From Anaerolineae bacterium (GTDB lineage: Bacteria > Chloroflexota > Anaerolineae > Promineifilales > Promineifilaceae): a DNA stretch of 64,000 bases. A program made the position numbers and the translations under genes. The notes beneath the pieces were generated by a model that did no database searches, was not told where the DNA came from, and was given only the letters and a program-made list of their open reading frames with translations. This document shows positions 26,784 through 33,788 of this stretch, piece after piece. The stretch lies in assembly GCA_030425205.1 (NCBI GenBank), contig JAUIAP010000004.1, positions 124,001 through 188,000 of the forward strand, read 5' to 3'. Numbering within the stretch: the first letter of the stretch is position 1; every line of letters starts with the position of its first letter.

Positions 26784-26808
26784 AAAAAGGCGACCAATGG
26801 CCGCCTTT
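26784..26808 (-). terminator. Terminator of the hsp20 operon
   Basis: AAAGGCGGCC (minus, 26808-26799) pairs with GGTCGCCTTT (26795-26786) with one mismatch, followed by TTTTTGTTTTG. A second perfect stem, GATTATTAGC (26821-26830) with GCTAATAATC (26837-26846), lies between it and the hsp20 stop. Confidence 0.8.
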
Positions 26809-26865
26809 CGGAAGAGGAGAGATTATTAGCCAACGCGCTAATAATCGATCATTTGTCGTAACTTT

Positions 26866-27189
26866 CTAAGCTGCCTGTACGGCAATTTTCTTTGGTTCTG
26901 CTTCTGGCACACGTGGCAACGTCAAAGTCAGAACGCCGTCCTTGATGTTTGCCTCAATGTTGTCGCGGTCGATGCGTCGTCCAACGGTAAATGCGCGTTG
27001 ATATAAAATGTCGCGATCTGCCGCCTTGCCATGCAGTGTCAGCTCATTGTTCTCAAGTGTGATGTCGAGATTTTCGGCCGAAACACCAGCCATATCCGCC
27101 ACCAACAGCAATCCACCATCTTTCTCAACAATATCGACACGTGGCTTCAAAACGCGCGTCTTTTCTTGTGTGTTTGTGATCTCGTTCAT
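26866..27189 (-). CDS. Small heat shock protein, Hsp20/alpha-crystallin family (second gene)
   Basis: A 107-residue holdase chaperone consisting of little more than the alpha-crystallin domain. It begins PRVDIVEKDGGLLLVADMAG and ends in DGVLTLTLPRVPEAEPKKI, with the conserved A-x-x-x-D/N-G-V-L motif in ANIKDGVLTLTLP. The N-terminal arm is very short, so it may form small oligomers or join the larger Hsp20. ATG at 27189 follows AAGAGAGA; the frame reaches 27222 but overlaps the upstream gene. It is downstream of a larger Hsp20 gene in the same operon under a CIRCE element. Confidence 0.9.
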   Translation of the reverse strand: MNEITNTQEKTRVLKPRVDIVEKDGGLLLVADMAGVSAENLDITLENNELTLHGKAADRDILYQRAFTVGRRIDRDNIEANIKDGVLTLTLPRVPEAEPKKIAVQAA

Positions 27190-27211
27190 GTGTTTATCTC
27201 TCTTGTTCTGA

Positions 27212-27634
27212 TTACTGTCCATTGTTTACGGCAATCTGGCGGGGCTTCTCAGCCTCGATCTTGGGCAGCGTAATCGACAGGACGCCATCGGTATAGTTTG
27301 CGGCAATGTTGTCTGCATCAACGGTGAATGGCAGCTTCCAACTGCGCGTAAACGAACCATAAGAACGTTCCCGCCGTAGGTAGTTTACACCCTCGCCTTC
27401 AACGTCTGTATTGCGTTCTCCGCGCACAGACAGCACGTTTTTATCCAATGAGATGTTAAATTCATCGGCCGAAAAGCCGGGAAGATCGGCCGAAACAACA
27501 GCCCGATCAGCATCTACATCCCATGAAAATTGATCTGTTTCACCCTCAAATGCCCGCTCAAAATCGCGGTTAATTGCTTCAATCACCCGACCAAACTCTG
27601 GGAAGAGGGGTCGATAAGTTTTTCTTACTAACAT
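27212..27634 (-). CDS. Small heat shock protein, Hsp20/alpha-crystallin family (first gene)
   Basis: A 140-residue small heat shock protein that binds unfolding proteins without ATP. The N-terminal arm (LVRKTYRPLFPEFGRVIEAI) is typical of class A bacterial sHsps. The crystallin domain runs from DVDADRAVVSADLPG to YTDGVLSITLPKIEAEKPRQ. The ATG at 27634 has AAGGAG nine bases upstream; the frame extends to 27667, but that start overlaps the CIRCE operator. The gene for a second Hsp20 follows 22 bases later. Two TCGGCCGA sites lie within 25 bases of each other at 27465 and 27488. Confidence 0.92.
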   Translation of the reverse strand: MLVRKTYRPLFPEFGRVIEAINRDFERAFEGETDQFSWDVDADRAVVSADLPGFSADEFNISLDKNVLSVRGERNTDVEGEGVNYLRRERSYGSFTRSWKLPFTVDADNIAANYTDGVLSITLPKIEAEKPRQIAVNNGQ

Positions 27635-27660
27635 CGTCAATAACTCCTTGAAAAGTTGTT

Positions 27661-27687
27661 TTAGCACTCTCTTTGCTAGACTGCTAA
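27661..27687. promoter_or_regulatory. CIRCE element (HrcA operator) of the hsp20 operon
   Basis: TTAGCACTC (27661-27669), nine bases, then GACTGCTAA (27679-27687) matches the CIRCE consensus TTAGCACTC-N9-GAGTGCTAA at 17 of 18 positions. It ends 27 bases upstream of the first hsp20 ATG. HrcA repression with heat induction is expected; hrcA itself is not in the window. Confidence 0.88.
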
Positions 27688-27799
27688 TAGGATAGCCAAA
27701 GAGAATTAGAGAAGCATCTGTGAAAAATTATACGATTGTTAGCATTGAGGCTATTGCGACAAGGAGATTTCGCTGACTGAGGGAGAGTTCATAGCCAAA

Positions 27800-27850
27800 A
27801 GCCTACGGCTAAAGCCGCAGGCTGATACACGAAACGCGCTCAAGCGCGTT
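27800..27850. repeat. Two adjacent short palindromes in the hsp20 upstream gap
   Basis: AGCCTACGGCT (27800-27810) pairs with AGCCGCAGGCT (27813-27823) with one mismatch, and AACGCGCT (27833-27840) pairs with AGCGCGTT (27843-27850). They resemble REP/BIME-like intergenic palindromes. The 429-base gap 27635-28063 also holds the CIRCE site and a heptamer repeat. I see no gene in it. Confidence 0.55.
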
Positions 27851-27981
27851 ATTTGCAGTTTCCCGCCTGCGCGGAATACGACACCCTTATTTTTGACGCA
27901 GAAAGAGGACGCTGATGTGTTTGATTCTCTAGGATTTCGTGAGGTTTAACAATATTGCGTACTACTTAATGACCACTAGAC

Positions 27982-28023
27982 ACGCACCACGCACCACGCA
28001 ATACGCACCACGCAATACGCAAT
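27982..28023. repeat. Heptanucleotide tandem repeat (ACGCAAT/ACGCACC)6
   Basis: Six heptamers in a row: ACGCACC, ACGCACC, ACGCAAT, ACGCACC, ACGCAAT, ACGCAAT. The same unit occurs at 33687-33707 and, inverted, at 33652-33674. The style resembles the STRR heptamers of filamentous cyanobacteria. There are no spacers, so it is not CRISPR. Confidence 0.85.
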
Positions 28024-28063
28024 ACGTGCTGCCACCCCTTTTTCCCCAACAACCCCCATCAAC

Positions 28064-28948
28064 TCACAAATACTGCTCAAACCACGCCAGCGTCTTTTCC
28101 CAACTGTCTTGCGCGGCATCTGCGTCATAGCTGGGGCGGGTGTCATTGAAGAAGGCATGTTGTGCGCCCTCATAGACGTGGAAGGCGTTGTCGATGCCAT
28201 TTTCGTCAAATACGTCATGCATCGCTTGAACACTGCTGACAGAGATGCCATCGGCCGATCCCAAAAAGCTGGCCGTTGGAATGATAACCTGCGCGGCCTC
28301 AGTCGGATTGAGCGGCGAGCCATAGAATCCTGCGCCGGCTGACAAATCTACGATATTTGCCACACTTTGATAAACCAGCCCGCCACCCATGCAGAAACCG
28401 ATGATGCCGATGCCGCCACTCATATTGTCGAGACCTTTCAAATAGTTGACGGCCTGTTGAATTTCGCCCACCGCGTCACGCATTCCCAACGCCATCGCCT
28501 GTTTGCGGGCTTCATCTGGCTCCGTCGTCACGACACCATGATAGAGATCGGGCGCAAGGGCGACATAGCCAGCCTCCGCAAAACGGTCTGTCACCGCCTT
28601 GATATGATCATTCAATCCCCACCACTCTTGCAGGACGATCACGGCCGGTCGCGCATCACCAGCGGTAGCAAAACTGATGTATCCCATCAACTGCTCCCCT
28701 TGTGCAGGATATTTAACAATCCCTTTTGTGTATCCAGCGTCTGTGACCGTTCCAGCGATGGCGGTTGGTTGCGATGTGTCAACAACAGGGGGTGGGGCTT
28801 CGACAGGGGACGCAACACAGGCGGCTAGAAGTGAGTTCGCGGCGGCGATGCTGCCTAATGTTGCCGTGGCATTGACCAAAAAATCACGGCGACTGATTCG
28901 GCCGATTTGATACTCTTGTACCAGTTCCATTAATTCGATGCGATCCAT
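28064..28948 (-). CDS. Tat/lipoprotein dienelactone hydrolase-family protein
   Basis: A 294-residue exported hydrolase. The N-terminus carries the twin-arginine motif SRRDFLVNA followed by a hydrophobic stretch and the lipobox LLAAC (near 42), so it is probably a Tat-exported lipoprotein on the outer face of the membrane. The hydrolase domain has LQEWWGLND, the Cys nucleophile in GFCMGGG (near 180), Asp in LGSADGIS and His in EGAQHAFF. It is a paralogue of the membrane-tethered protein at 193-1146. The start at 28948 follows AAGGAGAAAGAG. The stop lies in a repeat-rich spacer. The natural substrate is unknown. Confidence 0.88.
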   Translation of the reverse strand: MDRIELMELVQEYQIGRISRRDFLVNATATLGSIAAANSLLAACVASPVEAPPPVVDTSQPTAIAGTVTDAGYTKGIVKYPAQGEQLMGYISFATAGDARPAVIVLQEWWGLNDHIKAVTDRFAEAGYVALAPDLYHGVVTTEPDEARKQAMALGMRDAVGEIQQAVNYLKGLDNMSGGIGIIGFCMGGGLVYQSVANIVDLSAGAGFYGSPLNPTEAAQVIIPTASFLGSADGISVSSVQAMHDVFDENGIDNAFHVYEGAQHAFFNDTRPSYDADAAQDSWEKTLAWFEQYL

Positions 28949-29060
28949 CTCTTTCTCCTTGCTGTTAAATGTCGTCTTGCTGTGCGGACAAACAAACTGT
29001 AACAGATAGCACGGCACGATTTCAAGTAGCTTAGCGCGTGCCAACTGCGCGCTACAAACT

Positions 29061-29876
29061 CTACATTTTCACGCCACCACCCATCAACCCCTTCACCAAA
29101 TATTGTCGCGCAAACAGATAGAGGGCAACCGATGGGATGCTGTAGAACACCGCAAGTGCCGTCAACATACCAAAATCAGCATTTCCGCGACTGTCAAAGG
29201 CACGAAACAGCCCCATCGCGATTGGGAATTTGTCGGGCGAGCGCAGCAGAACGAGTGGAATGAGAAAATCGCCCCATGCCCCCAAAAAGGCAAATAGGCC
29301 GACAACCGCAACGCCCGGCCCCATCAATGGAAAAACGATGCGCACAAGGGCAGAAAAACGACTGCACCCATCGATCCACGCCGACTCCTCAAGCTGAATC
29401 GGAATGCTGTCCACAAATCCCTTCATGATCCAGAGCGAAATCGGCAACTGCATCGCCGTAAACAGCAAAATTGCCCCGCTAAACTTGTTAATCATGTTGA
29501 GAAAAACGGCAATACTAAAAATGGGGACGATAATCGCCGCAATCGGCATGACGCGGGCGAGTAGCAACGTATACATGAAAACCGTCTTGCCACGAAATTG
29601 AACCCGTGAGAGTGGGTAGGCGGCAAGTGTCGATAGGATGACGGTCGCTACCATCGTGCCAAGCGCAAGGATAAAGCTGTTGACCATCCACTGATAGATG
29701 TCCCCTGCGGCAAAGAGATCGGTGTAGTTGGTCACCGTGATCGGTGTTGGCATATTCCAGCCGGTCGTCGGCGTGCCATCAACAGAGGTTAACAGCAGCC
29801 ATGACAGCGGTGCAGCGAAGAAGAAAAAGATGATGGTGTAGAAGAGAAATCGGCCGAAACGACTCAATAAGATCAT
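29061..29876 (-). CDS. Carbohydrate ABC transporter permease, MalG type
   Basis: A 271-residue inner-membrane permease with six predicted segments. The EAA loop is EESAWIDGCSRFSALVRIVFP (shortened in the motif as EESAWIDGCSRF, near 180), which contacts the ATPase. Start and end patterns (first segment FYTIIFFFFAAPLSW; GDFLIPLVLL late) are those of the CUT1 sugar importer MalG group. It is the last gene of a binding-protein, permease, permease operon. No ATPase gene lies nearby, so a shared MsmX-like ATPase elsewhere is expected. Confidence 0.9.
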   Translation of the reverse strand: MILLSRFGRFLFYTIIFFFFAAPLSWLLLTSVDGTPTTGWNMPTPITVTNYTDLFAAGDIYQWMVNSFILALGTMVATVILSTLAAYPLSRVQFRGKTVFMYTLLLARVMPIAAIIVPIFSIAVFLNMINKFSGAILLFTAMQLPISLWIMKGFVDSIPIQLEESAWIDGCSRFSALVRIVFPLMGPGVAVVGLFAFLGAWGDFLIPLVLLRSPDKFPIAMGLFRAFDSRGNADFGMLTALAVFYSIPSVALYLFARQYLVKGLMGGGVKM

Positions 29877-29878
29877 CG

Positions 29879-29899
29879 GTGAACAGTGAACAGTAAGCA
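29879..29899. repeat. Heptanucleotide repeat (GTGAACA)3
   Basis: GTGAACA, GTGAACA and GTAAGCA lie in tandem between the two permease genes. Related heptamers occur at 30945, 60251 (inverted) and 61557. Confidence 0.75.
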
Positions 29900-29918
29900 G
29901 TGTGACGACTGCAACTAT

Positions 29919-30929
29919 TTACTCATTTATGTCTACTTTCAAAAAGCGTAGATAAAACAGTGCCAACACGAGGTTGATCAACAGCATGACGGTCGATGCG
30001 GCCGAACCATATCCGATGTCGCGGAATTGGAAGGCGTTACGATAGATGTAAACCCCCATCACTTCACTGCGGAAGAGGGGTCCACCATTAGTCAGCGCAT
30101 AGACGAGGCCAAAGACGGCAAACGTTCCCATCGTCAGCAAAATAATGTCAAGCAAGATCGTGTAGCGGATCATGGGGATGGTGATCAGGCGAAACTTTTG
30201 CCAACCTGTTGCCCCATCCACTTCGGCTGCATCCATAATCTCACCCGGAATCGTCTCCAATGCCGATGAAAAGAGCAACATGCTAAACGCCGTACCGCGC
30301 CAAATATTGACGATGATGATGGCGAGTAAGGGGGTGTCGATCAGCCAGCGAACGCCCGTGAAGCCGGCCGCGATCAACACCTGATTGACCGCCCCTGCCC
30401 GTGCGCTAAACATACTCGCCCAGATGTAGGCCGCCACGATTTCTGGTACAACCCATGCCAATAAGACACTGCCGCCAATCAAGCTACGTGTCACCACATT
30501 GGCGCGGCGCAACAGGACGGCAAGCGCCATCCCTATAAAAAACTGGCCGATCAGCGCAGAAAACAGCACGAATATAAAGCTGATGCGCAACGAACTCCAA
30601 AACTGTGCATCGGCTATCAGGCGCACGTAGTTTGCCAGACCGATAAATTCAGGATTTTGTGCGCTGGGACCGATCAAACTTTGATTGGTAAAACTGACGA
30701 CGATGGCCCAAACGGTCGGAACCAGCACGAAGATCACAACCACCAGCAACGCTGGCAACATAAAGAGCAGCAAAGATAACTCTGTCAGGCGGCGACGAGT
30801 GACCAAGCTGCCTTTTCGGATATTTGGTTGCGGTTTTGGCGCGTTAAATCGGTTGGGGCGTGCGCGCTGGGAAGGGCTTTCGCTGGGGATCAAACGGGCT
30901 GGCTGAAATTTGTTTCGATTGCTGCTCAT
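29919..30929 (-). CDS. Carbohydrate ABC transporter permease, MalF type
   Basis: A 336-residue permease of the CUT1 sugar importer class. A basic, Pro-rich cytoplasmic N-terminus (about 55 residues) precedes six membrane segments. The EAA loop is MDAAEVDGATGWQKFRLITI (near 240). SFTNQSLIGPSAQNPEFIGL is the typical periplasmic loop after the first segment. It pairs with the MalG-type permease downstream and the binding protein upstream. Heptamer repeats fill the short spacers on both sides of it. Confidence 0.9.
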   Translation of the reverse strand: MSSNRNKFQPARLIPSESPSQRARPNRFNAPKPQPNIRKGSLVTRRRLTELSLLLFMLPALLVVVIFVLVPTVWAIVVSFTNQSLIGPSAQNPEFIGLANYVRLIADAQFWSSLRISFIFVLFSALIGQFFIGMALAVLLRRANVVTRSLIGGSVLLAWVVPEIVAAYIWASMFSARAGAVNQVLIAAGFTGVRWLIDTPLLAIIIVNIWRGTAFSMLLFSSALETIPGEIMDAAEVDGATGWQKFRLITIPMIRYTILLDIILLTMGTFAVFGLVYALTNGGPLFRSEVMGVYIYRNAFQFRDIGYGSAASTVMLLINLVLALFYLRFLKVDINE

Positions 30930-30944
30930 GAAGCCAGCTTTCCA

Positions 30945-30972
30945 GTGGACAGTGAGCAGTCAACAGTGAACG
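30945..30972. repeat. Heptanucleotide repeat, four GTGAACA-like units
   Basis: GTGGACA, GTGAGCA, GTCAACA and GTGAACG follow each other between the permease and binding-protein genes. An inverted set of similar units lies just to the right (about 30984-31016). Confidence 0.75.
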
Positions 30973-31022
30973 GAAGCTGATTCCATTCACTGTCTACTAC
31001 CTGACTATCAACTGAATTCTGT

Positions 31023-32465
31023 TTACTGATCTGTAACGCGCTTTACTTTGTCTGCGCCAAGCATTGATTCGACGGTTTGCGCAAATTCCAGCATCGCCGT
31101 TTCACCCGTCGCCTGTCCTAGCATAATTTTGTCGGTGGCAATCTGAATTTGCTCCGAGACAAATGCGTAATCTGGATCGGCAGGGCGGAATGATTGATAG
31201 GGCAGGACAGCTTCACCAAGCGCAACATAGAACGCCTCGTCTGATGGTGCATCGTTACGTGCGGGAATCGAACCCATCTGGTTTGTATAACGCGAAATTG
31301 AGTTTGCGCTGGTCATGAATTGGATGAACTCCCATGCCAATTCGGGATTCTGCGAATTCTTCGCCATCGACCAACCCCAGCCCCCACCAACACCGATAAA
31401 GTCGCGTCCACCAAGTGCGGCACCGGGCATTTCGGCCGGCATTGGCGCCCAACCGACAACCTCGTCGCGGTCGAGCATTCCCCATGCGCCGACGGCAGGT
31501 GCGTAGAGTCCCCAGAAGAAGCTTTCACCGATAAACAGCCCGACTTCACCATTTGGGAAACCATTCTGCAAATAGGGTACCCATGGGTCTGGTTCCATAA
31601 ACAGATCGGCATTCGACAAGCCATTTGAAAAGACCTGTTCATAGAAATTGAGCGCACCGAGTAGTTCAGGGCTTTCTACGATCCATTTCCCATCGGCCGT
31701 ATCGAGCAGCGTTCCACCAGCCCCATGTAACAGCATCAACACACCGCTGATCGTCGTCGCCTCGCCCCAAATCGTTCCTGATTGGATCATCATTGGGTAA
31801 GGGACGTCGGTGTTGTCACGGATCTGCATTGCCGCGCCGAGAATATCCTCCCATGAGGTTGGATTCCATGGTACGGGCAGTCCTGCCTGCTCAAAAATGT
31901 CTGTACGATAGTAGACAAGGCGGGTATCAGTGTCATACATGACGGCGTAGGTGCTGCCATTGTAGCGTGGCATCTCCTGCATTCCAGCGGGGAAGTTGGT
32001 CCACTCATCCCATGCGCCGAGACGGTCATCGAGGGGTTGCAGATAATCGGCCGAAACAAATTCCGGAATCCCTTCTGCACTCAATGACAAGACATCAGGG
32101 CCAACGCCTGCGCTAAAGTCGAGTAACACCTGATCATAATAGCCATCGGTCGGCTGGTTGGTTTGAATCGTCAACAAAATGCCTTCAGCCGCCTTCTTTG
32201 CAATAAAGCTGTCGATAATCTGCTGCATCACCTCTTGGCGATTGTCGCCGGGAAATGAGACAACCAGCGTCTGCTGCTCGGTCGAGGAGACGGGCGCTTC
32301 GACAGGCGACTCTTCAACGACAGGGGCTTCTGTCGCAACACTTACGCTTGTGTCGGTCGTTGGCAACGCCACACGATCAATGGGCGGCAGCTCAGGTTCA
32401 GCCGTGCCACACGCAACGGCGAACAGCAGCAAGCTGAGCAAAAGTAAAACAAATCGGGTTTTCAT
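31023..32465 (-). CDS. Sugar ABC transporter substrate-binding lipoprotein
   Basis: A 480-residue extracellular solute-binding protein of cluster B/family 1. The signal peptide ends in the lipobox FAVACG (Cys near 19), followed by a Thr/Glu/Pro-rich linker (residues 20-65) that lifts the domain off the membrane. The binding domain has TLVVSFPGDNRQEVMQQII at its start, DVLSLSAEGIPEFV near 135, and GGWGWSMAKNSQNPELAWEF near 375, all typical of MalE-like proteins. The ligand is unknown; an oligosaccharide is likely. It is the first gene of the importer operon. Confidence 0.9.
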   Translation of the reverse strand: MKTRFVLLLLSLLLFAVACGTAEPELPPIDRVALPTTDTSVSVATEAPVVEESPVEAPVSSTEQQTLVVSFPGDNRQEVMQQIIDSFIAKKAAEGILLTIQTNQPTDGYYDQVLLDFSAGVGPDVLSLSAEGIPEFVSADYLQPLDDRLGAWDEWTNFPAGMQEMPRYNGSTYAVMYDTDTRLVYYRTDIFEQAGLPVPWNPTSWEDILGAAMQIRDNTDVPYPMMIQSGTIWGEATTISGVLMLLHGAGGTLLDTADGKWIVESPELLGALNFYEQVFSNGLSNADLFMEPDPWVPYLQNGFPNGEVGLFIGESFFWGLYAPAVGAWGMLDRDEVVGWAPMPAEMPGAALGGRDFIGVGGGWGWSMAKNSQNPELAWEFIQFMTSANSISRYTNQMGSIPARNDAPSDEAFYVALGEAVLPYQSFRPADPDYAFVSEQIQIATDKIMLGQATGETAMLEFAQTVESMLGADKVKRVTDQ

Positions 32466-32677
32466 ATTCTTCTCCTAACGCGCTTAAGAACGCGGGTTGC
32501 AAGTCGCTAGCCATGTAACGACAATCGGGGAATGCACAAACGCAATTCCTTACACTTTCATCACTTCATGCAGCGGTTTATATCCATTTCTTGTGTCGTG
32601 TCAACAATTGGCGGACAATCATTGCGTAAAAATCAGTAACAATACCAGCCATGTCAACGAGTGATGGGGAATCGATG

Positions 32678-32712
32678 TCAAAATCAACGCTCCGCTAGCG
32701 GCTCTGTTTTGA
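32678..32712. other. Inverted repeat upstream of the PhyH gene
   Basis: TCAAAA (32678-32683) and TTTTGA (32707-32712) flank the perfect palindrome CCGCTAGCGG (32692-32701). It lies about 50 bases before the PhyH start in the 298-base divergent gap 32466-32763 and is a plausible operator. Nothing else stands out in the gap. Confidence 0.45.
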
Positions 32713-32763
32713 TGGGCATACTGTAACACTCACTTGAGGGAATGGCAGGCATAAGGATCAACA

Positions 32764-33618
32764 ATGGGAAATTACAATATCGAATTAACGGCAGACGATG
32801 TCGCGTTTTATCAGGAAAATGGTTACTGGATCGCACCAAAATTGTTCTCAGATGAAGAGCTTGCGGCATTTCGTGAGCATCATCTACAGGTGGTACAGGG
32901 TAAATACAATACGCTTTTCACCCCACCCGGACGCATCGGTTGGGAGCCAGAGCCGATCACATCGCTCGTCAAAATCGACTATGCGTATATGGCGGACAGT
33001 ACGTTGGCAAAACTGGTGTTGAGTGAGCGAATCGGCCGAATTGCCGCCCAACTCGCCCAAGTCTCTGGAATCCGCCTCTGGCATGACCAACTGCTCCATA
33101 AACCACCCCAAAAAGGTAAACAGGCCAACGCTGTCGGCTGGCATCAAGATTACCACTACTGGCAATGTTCAGATGCATCCAACATGCTGACCGCATGGGT
33201 CGCGCTCGTCGATGTCGATGAGCAAAACGGGTGCGTCGAGATGGTGCCGGGTAGTCACAAATGGGGTTTGCTCGGCGCAAGTGACTTTTTCGATCAAGAC
33301 TTAGATGCGCTACAAAAGAAAATTGAGGCGGTTTCGGGTAAGCCATTTGAGACGGCGCCCATGAATCTAAAAGCGGGACAGGTTAGCTTCCACCACTGCT
33401 TAACGATTCACGGCAGTCGGCCGAATCAGACGGACGCACCACGTGTCTCGATGGTCGCCCACATGATGCCCGACGGCGCACGTTATCGCGCCGGCACCGA
33501 TGCGGACGCTCACTACAACGTCGGGCTGCTCAGCGGCAAAGACGGCGATCCCTTTGCAGGGCCACATTTCCCCGTCATTTACGGTGAAGGGTCGCGCAAC
33601 GTTTGGGCGACGGGCTGA
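32764..33618 (+). CDS. Phytanoyl-CoA dioxygenase (PhyH)-family protein
   Basis: A 284-residue Fe(II)/2-oxoglutarate oxygenase. The iron-binding HxD is in GWHQDYHYW (near 127) and the distal His in LTIHGSRPN (near 218), with the 2-oxoglutarate Arg a few residues later. The opening VAFYQENGYWIAPKLFSDEE is the family's N-terminal signature. Members hydroxylate small molecules, acyl-CoA or natural products; the substrate is unknown. AAGGATCAACA precedes the ATG. It is divergent from the sugar importer operon, and the motif set is complete, so it is likely active. Confidence 0.88.
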   Translation: MGNYNIELTADDVAFYQENGYWIAPKLFSDEELAAFREHHLQVVQGKYNTLFTPPGRIGWEPEPITSLVKIDYAYMADSTLAKLVLSERIGRIAAQLAQVSGIRLWHDQLLHKPPQKGKQANAVGWHQDYHYWQCSDASNMLTAWVALVDVDEQNGCVEMVPGSHKWGLLGASDFFDQDLDALQKKIEAVSGKPFETAPMNLKAGQVSFHHCLTIHGSRPNQTDAPRVSMVAHMMPDGARYRAGTDADAHYNVGLLSGKDGDPFAGPHFPVIYGEGSRNVWATG

Positions 33619-33651
33619 GAATTTGGGCTCTTTTGGATTTTGTAGAATTGC

Positions 33652-33709
33652 GTATTGCGTATTGCGTGTTGCGTGTCAGCAGCAATACGCAACACGCAAT
33701 ACGCAATAC
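33652..33709. repeat. Perfect 23-bp inverted repeat built from ACGCAAT heptamers
   Basis: Bases 33652-33674 and 33687-33709 are exact reverse complements around a 12-base spacer. Each arm is about three heptamers (ACGCAAC, ACGCAAT, ACGCAAT). It lies between the convergent PhyH and FadN genes and would form a strong hairpin, but has no T-run. Confidence 0.85.
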
Positions 33710-33788
33710 GTGTGGCTAACTGCATTGCTCAAAGCATCTTTACTTCATGTGCTTAGTAAAGCGTTGTTCTCCACTTTTTTCGTAGAAA

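Noticed and set aside
27982-28023. CRISPR-like array
   Set aside because: Units are seven bases and contiguous, with no spacers and no cas genes in the window.
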